A DNA stretch of 6,752 nt from an uncultured Granulicatella sp. (lineage in GTDB: Bacteria > Bacillota > Bacilli > Lactobacillales > Aerococcaceae), in NCBI GenBank assembly GCA_947254045.1, contig CAMYBO010000070.1:1-6752 (forward strand), read 5' to 3'. The position numbers and the translations under genes are program-made. This document shows, one piece after another, positions 1 to 5,893 of the stretch. Every line of letters starts with the position of its first letter. Positions within the stretch are counted from its first letter, which is position 1. The notes beneath the pieces are model-generated. The model saw only the letters and a list, made by a program, of their open reading frames with translations. It was not told the origin of the DNA and ran no database searches.

Positions 1-61
1 CACAGTTGATTAGCTATGAGTTTATTTTATGTTGCACTTGTTATGATAAATTATCTACAAT

Positions 62-109
62 AAAAAACGCCCTTTCAACAAGTCCTACAAACTTTATCGA
101 AAGAACGTT
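62..109 (-). terminator. Rho-independent terminator of the alpha-glucosidase gene
   Basis: On the minus strand, 12 nt after the stop codon, AACGTTCTTTC (109-99) pairs with GAAAGGGCGTT (76-66) over 11 positions, two of them G-U. The 22-nt loop can form a small inner AAGT/ACTT stem. A run of six T follows at 67-62. The placement and T tract make this the end of the glucosidase transcript. Positions 1-61 beyond it are A/T rich and hold no feature I can support. Confidence 0.8.
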
Positions 110-121
110 TTCTTCACTCTA

Positions 122-1789
122 TTAATCTTCTAATTCACAGACAAGCGCTTGGTAGCCAGCAAGAGAAAGTTGATCTCCTTGCCCATTCATTTGTGCTGGA
201 ATATTTGCTAGCAATACTTTTCTTACAGGTGTTGGTAAAGTAACGGTTTGCGGTTCGGCTTGATAGTTCACTAATACAAGCACACGTTTTTCTCCACGAC
301 GCTCATAAGCAATTATATTTTCCACTTCTTCTAAAGCAGGAATCAATGCTCCTTCTCGAACTGTCGAACCATAAACTTCATCACGATATAAAGCAGTTAG
401 TGCTCTATAATAATTCAAGATAGATTGTGGGTTCTCTTCCTGTGCTTCAACATTAATGTCTCTTTGTGGTTGTTTTGAAACAAGCCAAGCTTTTCCAGTT
501 GTAAATCCAAACTTCTCTTCTCCATTCCATTGCATTGGAGTACGAGCATTATCACGACTATATTTTGAAATAGCCTTCAACGCTTCTTCATCCGTTAGCC
601 CTGCTTCTTTTGCAACATGATATTCATTTAATGTATTAATATCATCAAATTCATCAATTGATTCAAAAATTTGATTTTCCATTCCAATTTCTTGTCCTTG
701 ATAAATAAATGGAATTCCTTTACGAAGCATTTGCACTGTTGCAAGAGCTTTTTTACTAATCTCAATGACTTCTCCTTCAGGAATGTAATGAGAAACTCCA
801 CGTGGCTCATCATGGTTTTCAATAATCGTTGATAATACCCCAATGGGATCCGCACGACGATGCGCTCTAAAAATACTATCTTTCAATTCTTCTGCTGTTG
901 GTAATTCATGACTATACCAGCCATTTCCCTTTTGCCCTAAAATCGTTTGTTTGAAATCGAAAATAGAAGAGAATACTCCTTCTTCTCCAATAAAGAAATG
1001 TAATTCTTCATCCGTTTCATTAAAGACTTCCCCTACAGTGAAAGCATTATAACGTGCAAATGTCTTTTCTTTCATTTCTTGTAAAAATGGTTCAATTGGT
1101 TGCGCATTTGCTAATGAATAACGAACTGGAACAAGTCCATTTTCTTGTTCAGATGGTAATGAACGCCACTCTAAATCCTTTTTAATATTAATAATGGCAT
1201 CAATACGGAATCCTCCGATTCCTTTTTCTAACCACCAATTAATCATCGTATAAATTTCTTCTCGTACGACAGGATTTTGCCAATTTAAATCAGGTTGTCC
1301 TTTATGGAATGAGTGTAAATAATATTTATTCGTTCCAGGAACTTTATCCCACACACTACCCCCGAAATAAGTTTCCCAGTTATTTGGTTCTTTTTCACTT
1401 TCAATAAAATAGAAATAATCTGCATAAGGGCCCTCTGGATCTGCTAACGCTTTTTGAAACCATTCATGTTGATCAGAACAGTGGTTGACAACCAAATCCA
1501 TAATAATCGAAATACCACGTTTTTTCGCTTCAGCAATTAGTTCTTCCATATCTTCCATTGTCCCAAACTGTGGATCAATCGCATAATAATCTGCAATATC
1601 ATATCCTTGGTCGACAAACGGACTCTTATATACAGGAGACAACCATAAAATATCAATTCCCAAACTTTGTAAGTAATCGAGTTTTTCGATAATTCCTTTT
1701 AAATCACCAATTCCATCTCCATTACTATCATTAAAACTTTTTGGATAAATTTGATAAGCTACTTTGCCTTTCCACCAATCTTTTTCCAT
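122..1789 (-). CDS. GH13 alpha-glucosidase (oligo-1,6-glucosidase / maltase-like)
   Basis: This is a 555-residue cytoplasmic glycoside hydrolase of family GH13, close in layout to the subfamily 31 oligosaccharide alpha-glucosidases (oligo-1,6-glucosidase, DexB, TreC, maltase types). It should release glucose from the non-reducing end of short malto- or isomalto-oligosaccharides. The N-terminus has the family signature WWKGKVAYQIYPKSF (5-19) and NGDGIGDL (23-30). DLVVNH (98-103) is conserved region I, and QPDLNW (165-170) is region V. GFRIDAI carries the nucleophile Asp197, TVGEV the acid/base Glu254, and ENHDEPR the transition-state Asp327. RDNARTPMQW (412-421) precedes a C-terminal beta domain. 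There is no signal peptide. Asp197 is followed by Ala, where the 1,6-specific enzymes usually have Val, so an alpha-1,4 preference is possible (inference). The start is fixed by AAGGAGG at 1805-1799, 9 nt before ATG. It has its own promoter and terminator, so it is probably monocistronic. No adjacent sugar transporter or regulator is in the window. Confidence 0.93.
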   Translation of the reverse strand: MEKDWWKGKVAYQIYPKSFNDSNGDGIGDLKGIIEKLDYLQSLGIDILWLSPVYKSPFVDQGYDIADYYAIDPQFGTMEDMEELIAEAKKRGISIIMDLVVNHCSDQHEWFQKALADPEGPYADYFYFIESEKEPNNWETYFGGSVWDKVPGTNKYYLHSFHKGQPDLNWQNPVVREEIYTMINWWLEKGIGGFRIDAIINIKKDLEWRSLPSEQENGLVPVRYSLANAQPIEPFLQEMKEKTFARYNAFTVGEVFNETDEELHFFIGEEGVFSSIFDFKQTILGQKGNGWYSHELPTAEELKDSIFRAHRRADPIGVLSTIIENHDEPRGVSHYIPEGEVIEISKKALATVQMLRKGIPFIYQGQEIGMENQIFESIDEFDDINTLNEYHVAKEAGLTDEEALKAISKYSRDNARTPMQWNGEEKFGFTTGKAWLVSKQPQRDINVEAQEENPQSILNYYRALTALYRDEVYGSTVREGALIPALEEVENIIAYERRGEKRVLVLVNYQAEPQTVTLPTPVRKVLLANIPAQMNGQGDQLSLAGYQALVCELED

Positions 1790-1824
1790 TATTGGTAGCC
1801 TCCTTCACAATCGTTAATGACTTT

Positions 1825-1853
1825 ATTCTGATACAATTCCCTCACACTGTCAA
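1825..1853 (-). promoter_or_regulatory. Predicted sigma-A promoter of the alpha-glucosidase gene
   Basis: The minus strand has a perfect -35 TTGACA (1853-1848), a 17-bp spacer, and CAGAAT (1830-1825) as a 4-of-6 match to the -10 box. Transcription would start near 1818, leaving a leader of about 30 nt before the ATG at 1789. The promoter lies just after the terminator of the upstream operon. I found no convincing catabolite-response (cre) site in this interval. Confidence 0.65.
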
Positions 1854-1858
1854 GCAAC

Positions 1859-1895
1859 AAAAAAAAGAGATAAACCATTGTTACGGCTTATCTCT
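1859..1895 (-). terminator. Rho-independent terminator of the queG-trmL operon
   Basis: On the minus strand AGAGATAAGCC (1895-1885) pairs with GGTTTATCTCT (1876-1866) around an 8-nt loop, and eight T follow (1866-1859). The 5' arm contains the final codons and the TAA stop (1890-1888) of the last small gene, so coding sequence and terminator overlap. The -35 box of the next gene begins only a few bases further on. Confidence 0.88.
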
Positions 1896-2088
1896 CAAAA
1901 ATAATTACTGTATTATAAGCACTTGCTATATTACGATATTGATAATATCTATAAGCATAAACGCCAGTACGATATAAATAGAAAATAACTAAAATAGCAA
2001 ATAATTTACTATGTACAACCGTTAATATAACAAAGCTACATGCTATTATAAACATGATTATTGCATAACCTAAATCTTTAATTCTCAC
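1888..2088 (-). CDS. Small hypothetical membrane protein, paralogue of its upstream neighbour
   Basis: I do not recognise a named family. Reading from GTG at 2088 gives 66 residues with two predicted transmembrane segments, roughly residues 5-24 and 27-45, joined by a short polar turn (HSK). The tail is Tyr/Arg-rich, with AYRYYQYRN. The frame stays open upstream to an ATG at 2163, but that part would be a basic, unlikely N-terminus lying wholly inside the preceding gene. I therefore prefer GTG, which starts 7 nt after the previous stop with a weak GAGAAG site 10 nt upstream. Its hydrophobic pattern and its AYRY motif line up with the upstream 60-residue protein (TLSFALLAVIDNKWYALVA against IACSFVILTVVHSKLFAIL), pointing to an old tandem duplication. 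It is the last gene of the operon and its stop lies within the terminator stem. The start codon is the least certain part. Confidence 0.6.
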   Translation of the reverse strand: MRIKDLGYAIIMFIIACSFVILTVVHSKLFAILVIFYLYRTGVYAYRYYQYRNIASAYNTVIIFER

Positions 2089-2095
2089 ACCTTCA

Positions 2096-2278
2096 TTACT
2101 TCTCTTCTTTTTTCTGTTTATCTTTAACATATCGATACGCATTAAAGGCACTAGAAATTCCAAATAAAGCAGCGACTAATGCATACCATTTATTATCGAT
2201 CACTGCTAGTAATGCAAACGAAAGAGTACATAATGCATAAATAATTGTATTCCATAAATATAAAGGAATGTTCTTCAT
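2096..2278 (-). CDS. Small hypothetical two-TM membrane protein
   Basis: This 60-residue protein has no family name I can give. It has a short polar N-terminus (MKNIPLYLWN), two hydrophobic segments at about residues 8-27 and 31-48 separated by IDNKWY, then AYRYVKDKQKKEEK as a charged, Lys/Glu-rich cytoplasmic-type tail. By the positive-inside rule the tail is probably cytoplasmic. Translation starts at ATG 2278 with AAGGAG 8 nt upstream. That site overlaps the TAA stop of trmL (TAAGGAG), so the gene sits 12 nt behind trmL in the same operon and may be translationally coupled to it. The gene after it encodes a similar protein. The good ribosome site and tight spacing make it a real gene. A link to tRNA modification is not implied by its sequence. 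Confidence 0.75.
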   Translation of the reverse strand: MKNIPLYLWNTIIYALCTLSFALLAVIDNKWYALVAALFGISSAFNAYRYVKDKQKKEEK

Positions 2279-2290
2279 TTTTACGTCTCC

Positions 2291-2800
2291 TTATTTTAAT
2301 TTATCATGTTCATATGTATGAACTAATTCTAAACCTTTAAACTTTTGCTGTCTTAATGCTTCATAAACAACAATCGCTGCTGTATTCGACAAGTTTAACG
2401 AACGAACATGAGTATCATTCATCGGTAATCTTAAACAACTCTCTTCATGTTCACGCATAAATTCTTCTGGCAGTCCCGTTGTTTCTTTTCCAAAAATGAA
2501 AAATTGTTCTTCATCCTTTGCCAAATCGACTTCATCATAACAGTGATTAGCAAATTTTGTAATTAAATAAATGGAACGATTGCCTAAATATTCCATAAAT
2601 GCTTCTAATGAATCATGATACGTAATATCCACATCATTCCAATAATCAAGACCCGCACGTTTTAAATGCTTATCATCTGTTGAAAATCCTAATTGTCCCA
2701 CTAAATGTAGCGGTGAATTCGTTGCTGCACAAGTACGAGCAATATTTCCAGTATTCGCTGGAATTTGTGGTTCAAATAATACAATATGATTAATCGTCAT
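2291..2800 (-). CDS. trmL: tRNA (cytidine/uridine-34 2'-O)-methyltransferase TrmL
   Basis: A 169-residue SPOUT-class methyltransferase that uses S-adenosylmethionine to 2'-O-methylate the wobble nucleotide of tRNA-Leu isoacceptors (established for E. coli TrmL; older name CspR/YibK). All three SPOUT motifs are visible: PANTGNIARTC (14-24), FGKETTGLP (103-111), and LRLPMNDTHVRSLNLSNTAA (123-142), which forms the knotted cofactor pocket. The length matches the single-domain TrmL family, which lacks the extra RNA-binding domain of TrmH/RlmB. ATG at 2800 has a perfect AGGAGG 6 nt upstream and overlaps the end of queG by 11 bp. Both products modify tRNA position 34, so the overlap makes functional sense. 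It is transcribed with queG and the two small membrane genes. Confidence 0.95.
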   Translation of the reverse strand: MTINHIVLFEPQIPANTGNIARTCAATNSPLHLVGQLGFSTDDKHLKRAGLDYWNDVDITYHDSLEAFMEYLGNRSIYLITKFANHCYDEVDLAKDEEQFFIFGKETTGLPEEFMREHEESCLRLPMNDTHVRSLNLSNTAAIVVYEALRQQKFKGLELVHTYEHDKLK

Positions 2801-4025
2801 AAGATCCCTCCTCAGGATTTTTTGGTAGTTTTTCGTGTAATGTTTGAATTGCTTCTTCTAATTCAATGACTAAATCTGCTTCTTCCTTCGTTGTCGCTTC
2901 AACTTTTCGAGCTTTGTCTAACATTTCTGTAAAATAATGAATGAGTTCCTCACTTGATTCGGAGATAATCTCACTTACAGCCCAAGCTGCAGTTCCTTTC
3001 ATAACAGGTCGCATATCTTCCTTCATCACTTTCAGTAGTAAAGGAACTGCTGTTTTATCTCGGTAATTCGCTAGCGCAATAATCGCATTTCTCTGTAGCG
3101 GCTTTTTCCCACGCCATGAGCCAGCCATCTTCCCAAATCGTTCTTTAAATTCCTTATTTGAGATGGTCACTAATGGTTTTAATAATGGATGTGTCTCTTC
3201 TACAGACGGTTCCATTTCAGGATGTAAATGAAAATCTTTTCCTTTATTATACGGACAAACTTGTTGACAAATATCGCACCCATAAATGACATGTCCCATT
3301 TTTTTTCGATATTCCTTTGGCATAAAGCCCTTCGTTTGTGTTTGATACGATAAACAACGTTGCGCATTCATTTTCCCATTTCCTAATAATGCATTGGTCG
3401 GACAAAAATCTACACAACGAGCACAATCTCCACAGCCATAATCAACGGGATCATCGACTGGAAATTCAATATTCGTAATTAATTCACCTAGATAAACATA
3501 AGAACCAAATTCCTTTGTCACTAATAAACCATTTTTCCCTACAAAACCTATCCCAGCACGTTCAGCAACACGAACATCGATTAGTTCTCCTGTATCAACC
3601 ATTGGTTTGAAAGCAACATCTTCTTGGTTCACTTCACTTTTAATATAGTCAATTAATGCTTCCATTCTTCTAGATAAAATAAAATGGTAATCTTCTCCCC
3701 AAGAAGCTCTCGCAAAAGCTCCACGACGCTCACCTTTGACACGTTCAGGTTTCTGACTCGGCAAAGTCGGATATGCTAGAGCAATTGAAATAATTGTCTT
3801 AGGAGAATCAAAAATCTTCTCTGGATAAATTCTCTCTTCTAAAATCGGATGTTCAAATCCTGTTGTATGTCCTAACTCTTTAGATTCTTGCATTCCTTGA
3901 GCTAAATGATCAAAGGGTGCAGCAGAAGCAAAACCGATTTTATCGATACCAAGCTCCTTACTTTTCTTTTGAATTTTTTCCTTTAATAGAGCAGTATCCA
4001 CCGATTCACTTCCTTTCACTTTCAT
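2790..4025 (-). CDS. queG: Epoxyqueuosine reductase QueG
   Basis: A 411-residue cytoplasmic cobalamin- and iron-sulfur-dependent enzyme that reduces epoxyqueuosine to queuosine at G34 of Asp, Asn, His and Tyr tRNAs, the last step of the pathway. The N-terminal half is the cobalamin-binding reductase domain. It includes VDTGELIDVRVAERAGIGF (143-161), where Asp144 matches the catalytic Asp of the family, and GKNGLL (163-168). Two 4Fe-4S clusters are bound by CGDCARCVDFCP (Cys198, 201, 204, 208) and by Cys224 plus CDICQQVCP (Cys250, 253, 257). Residues about 300-400 form the HEAT-like repeats found in the long QueG form and contact tRNA. ATG at 4025 has AAAGGA 4 nt upstream. A second possible start is the in-frame GTG at codon 9 (4001), which has AAAGGAAG 7 nt before it; both keep the whole domain. 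It is the first gene of the operon, behind an unusual leader. Confidence 0.95.
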   Translation of the reverse strand: MKVKGSESVDTALLKEKIQKKSKELGIDKIGFASAAPFDHLAQGMQESKELGHTTGFEHPILEERIYPEKIFDSPKTIISIALAYPTLPSQKPERVKGERRGAFARASWGEDYHFILSRRMEALIDYIKSEVNQEDVAFKPMVDTGELIDVRVAERAGIGFVGKNGLLVTKEFGSYVYLGELITNIEFPVDDPVDYGCGDCARCVDFCPTNALLGNGKMNAQRCLSYQTQTKGFMPKEYRKKMGHVIYGCDICQQVCPYNKGKDFHLHPEMEPSVEETHPLLKPLVTISNKEFKERFGKMAGSWRGKKPLQRNAIIALANYRDKTAVPLLLKVMKEDMRPVMKGTAAWAVSEIISESSEELIHYFTEMLDKARKVEATTKEEADLVIELEEAIQTLHEKLPKNPEEGSYDD

Positions 4026-4067
4026 TGATTCCTTTTCTTATTGTAACTCATTTTCCACAAAAAAACG

Positions 4068-4096
4068 ATAAAAAAAACGCTAGCCTTCGGTGTCAA
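4068..4096 (-). promoter_or_regulatory. Possible secondary queG promoter inside the hairpin
   Basis: The minus strand has a perfect TTGACA (4096-4091) and, after 17 bp, TTTTAT (4073-4068), a 4-of-6 -10 box. The -35 lies in the hairpin loop and the -10 in the terminator T tract, so the match may be accidental. If real, it would let queG be transcribed independently of the upstream terminator. Confidence 0.35.
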
Positions 4097-4116
4097 TCAC
4101 GGCGAAAGTTAACGTT
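4070..4116 (-). terminator. Intrinsic terminator / attenuator upstream of queG
   Basis: On the minus strand AACGTTAACTTTCG (4116-4103) pairs with CGAAGGCTAGCGTT (4089-4076): 13 of 14 positions pair, with two G-U and one A-C mismatch. An inner GTG/CAC extension lies in the loop. Eight T follow at 4077-4070 and another seven at 4065-4059. It lies 45 nt upstream of the queG ATG. On the plus strand no T tract follows, so it acts in the direction of queG. Confidence 0.75.
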
Positions 4117-4163
4117 AGTCTAGAGAGTCGATTATTTAGCAAATACTTACTAAATAAAGCGAT
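4070..4163 (-). ncRNA. Structured queG leader or free small RNA (candidate)
   Basis: Downstream of a good promoter (4170-4198), the predicted RNA starts near 4163 and runs about 94 nt to the T tract at 4070. It has two stem-loops. The first is TTATTTAG/CTAAATAA (4157-4150 with 4139-4132), 8 bp with a 10-nt loop. The second is the long terminator-type hairpin at 4116-4076. No open reading frame of note lies within it. It could be an attenuated 5' leader of queG-trmL or a separate small RNA. It does not resemble the preQ1-I or preQ1-II riboswitch sequences as I recall them. Confidence 0.45.
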
Positions 4164-4169
4164 AGAATT

Positions 4170-4198
4170 ATCATAACTTTTTTTTATAAAAAAATCAA
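4170..4198 (-). promoter_or_regulatory. Predicted sigma-A promoter of the queG leader
   Basis: The minus strand has TTGATT (4198-4193), exactly 17 bp, then TATGAT (4175-4170). These are 4-of-6 and 5-of-6 matches to consensus. The sequence upstream (about 4199-4232) is strongly A/T-rich with A and T tracts, as expected for an UP element. The start of transcription is predicted near 4163. The rest of the 4199-4300 stretch shows nothing else I can support. Confidence 0.65.
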
Positions 4199-4302
4199 TA
4201 TTTTTTTACAAAAAATCTTTTGCGATTTTCCAAAAATTCCAGTCACACTAAATTCCTCAACTGACACTTTACAGATACGCTACCAACTCCTCCATAAAAG
4301 AC

Positions 4303-4338
4303 AAAAAAAGAATGAATCCCTGAACGGAATCCATTCTT
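4303..4338 (-). terminator. Rho-independent terminator of the PcsB-like gene
   Basis: On the minus strand AAGAATGGATTCC (4338-4326) pairs with GGGATTCATTCTT (4320-4308) with two G-U pairs around the loop GTTCA, followed by seven T (4309-4303). It begins 10 nt after the stop codon of the secreted CHAP protein, so it ends that transcript before the queG leader promoter. Confidence 0.88.
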
Positions 4339-4347
4339 TCCTTCATA

Positions 4348-5616
4348 TTATAATCCAAAGTTGATATATGTTGCTTGAGCTGCAACACCTGCTGGAATTG
4401 TACGAGTTGAAATTACGTTTACACCTTGTACGTTCATTTCTGAGATGAATAATGATCCATCTGCATTTACACGTTCAACAAATCCAACGTGACCATATAC
4501 AGGGTCTGCTCCACCTACACCACGTTGGAATACAATTGCTGTACCTGCACGAGGAGTTGAAGAAACTCCGTAACCTGCTGCTGCAGCGTTCGCTGGCCAT
4601 TCAGCTGCATTTCCTAATGCTGTAGTTCTAATTGGTGCTCCTAATTGAGCGAAACGGTTATATACATAATAAGTACATTGCCCGAAGTATCCACCATTTA
4701 AAGCTGCTACAAATGATGGGGCTGGAGCTGCAAATGAGCCACCTACCACGATATTCGCTGCTTTAGCTGGAGTTGATGCTGCTTCACTCTTCGCTGCAAT
4801 TGTAGCTGGAGTTGATGCTGGAGCTGCTGCAGGAGTCGCTGCTGCTTGTGCAACTGCTTCTTCTGTAGCTTTTAACATTGCTTCTTTAGCTTCTTCTGCT
4901 GCTTTTTGTGCTGCTGCTTTTTCAGCATCTGCACGAGCTTTTTCAGCTGCTAATCTTTCTTTTTCTTGAACTAAACCATCACGTGCTGCGATTGCTTCTA
5001 ATTCTTCATTTGAAAGATTTGCTAAAGTTGCTTTATGTTTATTAAATGTTGCACTTAACTCAGATTGTAAATTTTGTAATTGTGCTTCATTTGCTTCTTG
5101 TTGAGCTAAGTTTTCTTTTTGAGCTTGTTCTTTTGTTTGAACTTGTTCTTTATCACGAGCTTGTTCTTGCATTAATTGACGGTTCGCACCTACTAAGTCA
5201 ACAACTACTCCAATACGATTTACTACATCTGTAATAGAATCTGCATTTAGTAAGAAATCAACATATGAACGTGCTCCATTTACTTGGACTGCACGAGCTT
5301 GATCTTTTAATTTTTCATTACGTTCTGCAATTAATGTTTCAAGTTTTGAAATTTCAGCTTTAAGCACTTCTAAGTTTGCTTTAGCAGTTTCTTGTTCTGC
5401 TTGTACTGAATTAATTCTTGATTGTACATTTGTTAAATCTTGAGATAATTGTTCTACTTGACCTGCTACTGCTTGTTTTTGATTGTTTAAATTTTGAATT
5501 TGAGAATTTGCTGAGCTAATTTGCGAATCAATATCTTGAGCGTTTACTGAAGGCGCTAATGTACCTAATGCTAACGCTGTTCCTGTTACTACGAAAGTTA
5601 ATAACCTCTTGTTCAA
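4348..5616 (-). CDS. Secreted PcsB-like CHAP-domain peptidoglycan hydrolase
   Basis: From TTG at 5616 the protein has 422 residues. Residues 1-26 are a classic Sec signal peptide (NKRLLTF, hydrophobic core, then VNA before QD), so it is exported. Residues about 27-255 form a long coiled coil with the PcsB-type segment VNGARSYVDFLLNADSITDV near 112-131. An Ala-rich linker (about 228-300, with ATPAAAPASTPA) follows, then a C-terminal CHAP amidase/endopeptidase domain (306-422) with Cys314 (GQCTYYVYNRF), His376 (YGHVGFVE) and Glu393/Asn395 (ISEMNV) as probable active-site residues. The family (PcsB, Usp45, SagA) splits septal peptidoglycan for daughter-cell separation; in pneumococcus PcsB is activated by FtsEX and controlled by WalRK. 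I prefer TTG to the ATG 12 codons upstream because GGAGGG (5628-5623) lies 6 nt before TTG and the signal peptide then has normal length. The gene is monocistronic with its own terminator. It could equally be named usp45- or sagA-like. Confidence 0.9.
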   Translation of the reverse strand: MNKRLLTFVVTGTALALGTLAPSVNAQDIDSQISSANSQIQNLNNQKQAVAGQVEQLSQDLTNVQSRINSVQAEQETAKANLEVLKAEISKLETLIAERNEKLKDQARAVQVNGARSYVDFLLNADSITDVVNRIGVVVDLVGANRQLMQEQARDKEQVQTKEQAQKENLAQQEANEAQLQNLQSELSATFNKHKATLANLSNEELEAIAARDGLVQEKERLAAEKARADAEKAAAQKAAEEAKEAMLKATEEAVAQAAATPAAAPASTPATIAAKSEAASTPAKAANIVVGGSFAAPAPSFVAALNGGYFGQCTYYVYNRFAQLGAPIRTTALGNAAEWPANAAAAGYGVSSTPRAGTAIVFQRGVGGADPVYGHVGFVERVNADGSLFISEMNVQGVNVISTRTIPAGVAAQATYINFGL

Positions 5617-5628
5617 ATGATTCCCTCC
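5614..5628 (-). promoter_or_regulatory. Ribosome site selecting a TTG start for the PcsB-like gene
   Basis: GGAGGG at 5628-5623 on the minus strand is 6 nt from TTG (5616-5614). The in-frame ATG at 5652 has only A/T-rich sequence without a purine-rich site before it, and it would add 12 polar residues before the signal peptide. Confidence 0.8.
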
Positions 5629-5690
5629 AAACGATTTCTTATTTATATACATGGCACCATATAAAAGTGCTTATAATTCTGACTGGTATC

Positions 5691-5721
5691 ATCATACCAT
5701 ACGACTAAAGTCTTATGTTAA
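5691..5721 (-). promoter_or_regulatory. Predicted extended -10 promoter of the PcsB-like gene
   Basis: TGGTATGAT on the minus strand (5699-5691) is an extended -10 element. The best -35 candidate, TTAACA (5721-5716), sits at a long 19-bp spacing, so the promoter may depend on an activator. Transcription would start near 5684, giving a leader of about 68 nt. The -10 overlaps a near palindrome GGTAT/ATACC (5685-5698). Confidence 0.55.
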
Positions 5722-5744
5722 ATTTCGCAGAATTGTATTTTCAT

Positions 5745-5761
5745 TGTAATAAAATTGTAAC
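5745..5761 (+). promoter_or_regulatory. WalR (YycF/VicR) binding box
   Basis: TGTAAT, five bases, TGTAAC on the plus strand is a perfect match to the WalR direct-repeat consensus TGTWAH-N5-TGTWAH. It lies about 50 bp upstream of the predicted -10 of the PcsB-like gene, a family that is a known WalRK target in streptococci. The repeat points away from the gene. Binding is inferred from the motif only. Confidence 0.6.
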
Positions 5762-5793
5762 ATTTCGTTTTATAGCTGATATAATCGCCTTTT

Positions 5794-5806
5794 CACCCCT
5801 CAATCT
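5794..5806 (+). repeat. Left arm of a 13-nt inverted repeat split by the intron
   Basis: CACCCCTCAATCT here matches the reverse complement of 6659-6671 (CACCCCAAAATCT) at 11 of 13 positions. The right arm holds the presumed ribosome site of the IS3-type orfA. The two arms are separated by the group II intron remnant. Confidence 0.5.
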
Positions 5807-5824
5807 GTCATGTTTTTCATGACA
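5806..5824. repeat. Perfect 7-bp stem-loop next to the intron 3' end
   Basis: TGTCATG (5806-5812), a T5 loop, and CATGACA (5818-5824) form a perfect hairpin 3 bp from the predicted intron 3' end. No T tract follows on either strand, so it is not a terminator as it stands. It lies between the arms of the longer 13-nt inverted repeat. Confidence 0.6.
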
Positions 5825-5859
5825 ATAATCGAGTAGGGGATAATTTCTAGCCCCTCTCA

Positions 5860-5893
5860 CACCACCGTACGTGCCGTTCGGCATACGGCGGTT
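5860..5893 (-). ncRNA. Group II intron domain V
   Basis: A 34-nt hairpin that forms the catalytic core of the intron ribozyme. The lower helix ACCGCCGTA/TACGGTGGT, bulge CG and the three-pair tip closed by GAAC are intact, so this domain still looks functional although the intron is deleted elsewhere. Its first base overlaps the maturase stop codon (TGA, 5895-5893). Confidence 0.75.

Noticed and set aside
96..115. Palindromic GAAAGAACGTTTTC considered as a catabolite-response (cre) element
   Set aside because: It fails at several conserved cre positions and is explained by the terminator arm downstream of the gene.
628..855. 75-codon minus-strand frame within the glucosidase
   Set aside because: Out-of-frame shadow of a clear GH13 gene.
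1741..1977. 78-codon plus-strand frame over the terminator and promoter between the glucosidase and the small genes
   Set aside because: It covers a strong terminator and a promoter on the other strand and has no ribosome site.
2089..2163. N-terminal extension of the second small membrane protein to ATG 2163
   Set aside because: The extra 25 residues lie entirely inside the preceding gene in another frame and are basic and unlike a membrane-protein start; GTG at 2088 is the better choice.
3917..4123. 68-codon plus-strand frame across the queG start and leader
   Set aside because: Antisense to queG and its hairpin, with no ribosome site or recognisable features.
4026..4163. preQ1 riboswitch before queG
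   Set aside because: No CTA-rich loop with A-rich tail of class I and no class II layout; only generic stem-loops are visible.
5046..5234. Leu/Glu-rich plus-strand frame
   Set aside because: Mirror image of the coiled-coil coding repeats of the PcsB-like gene.
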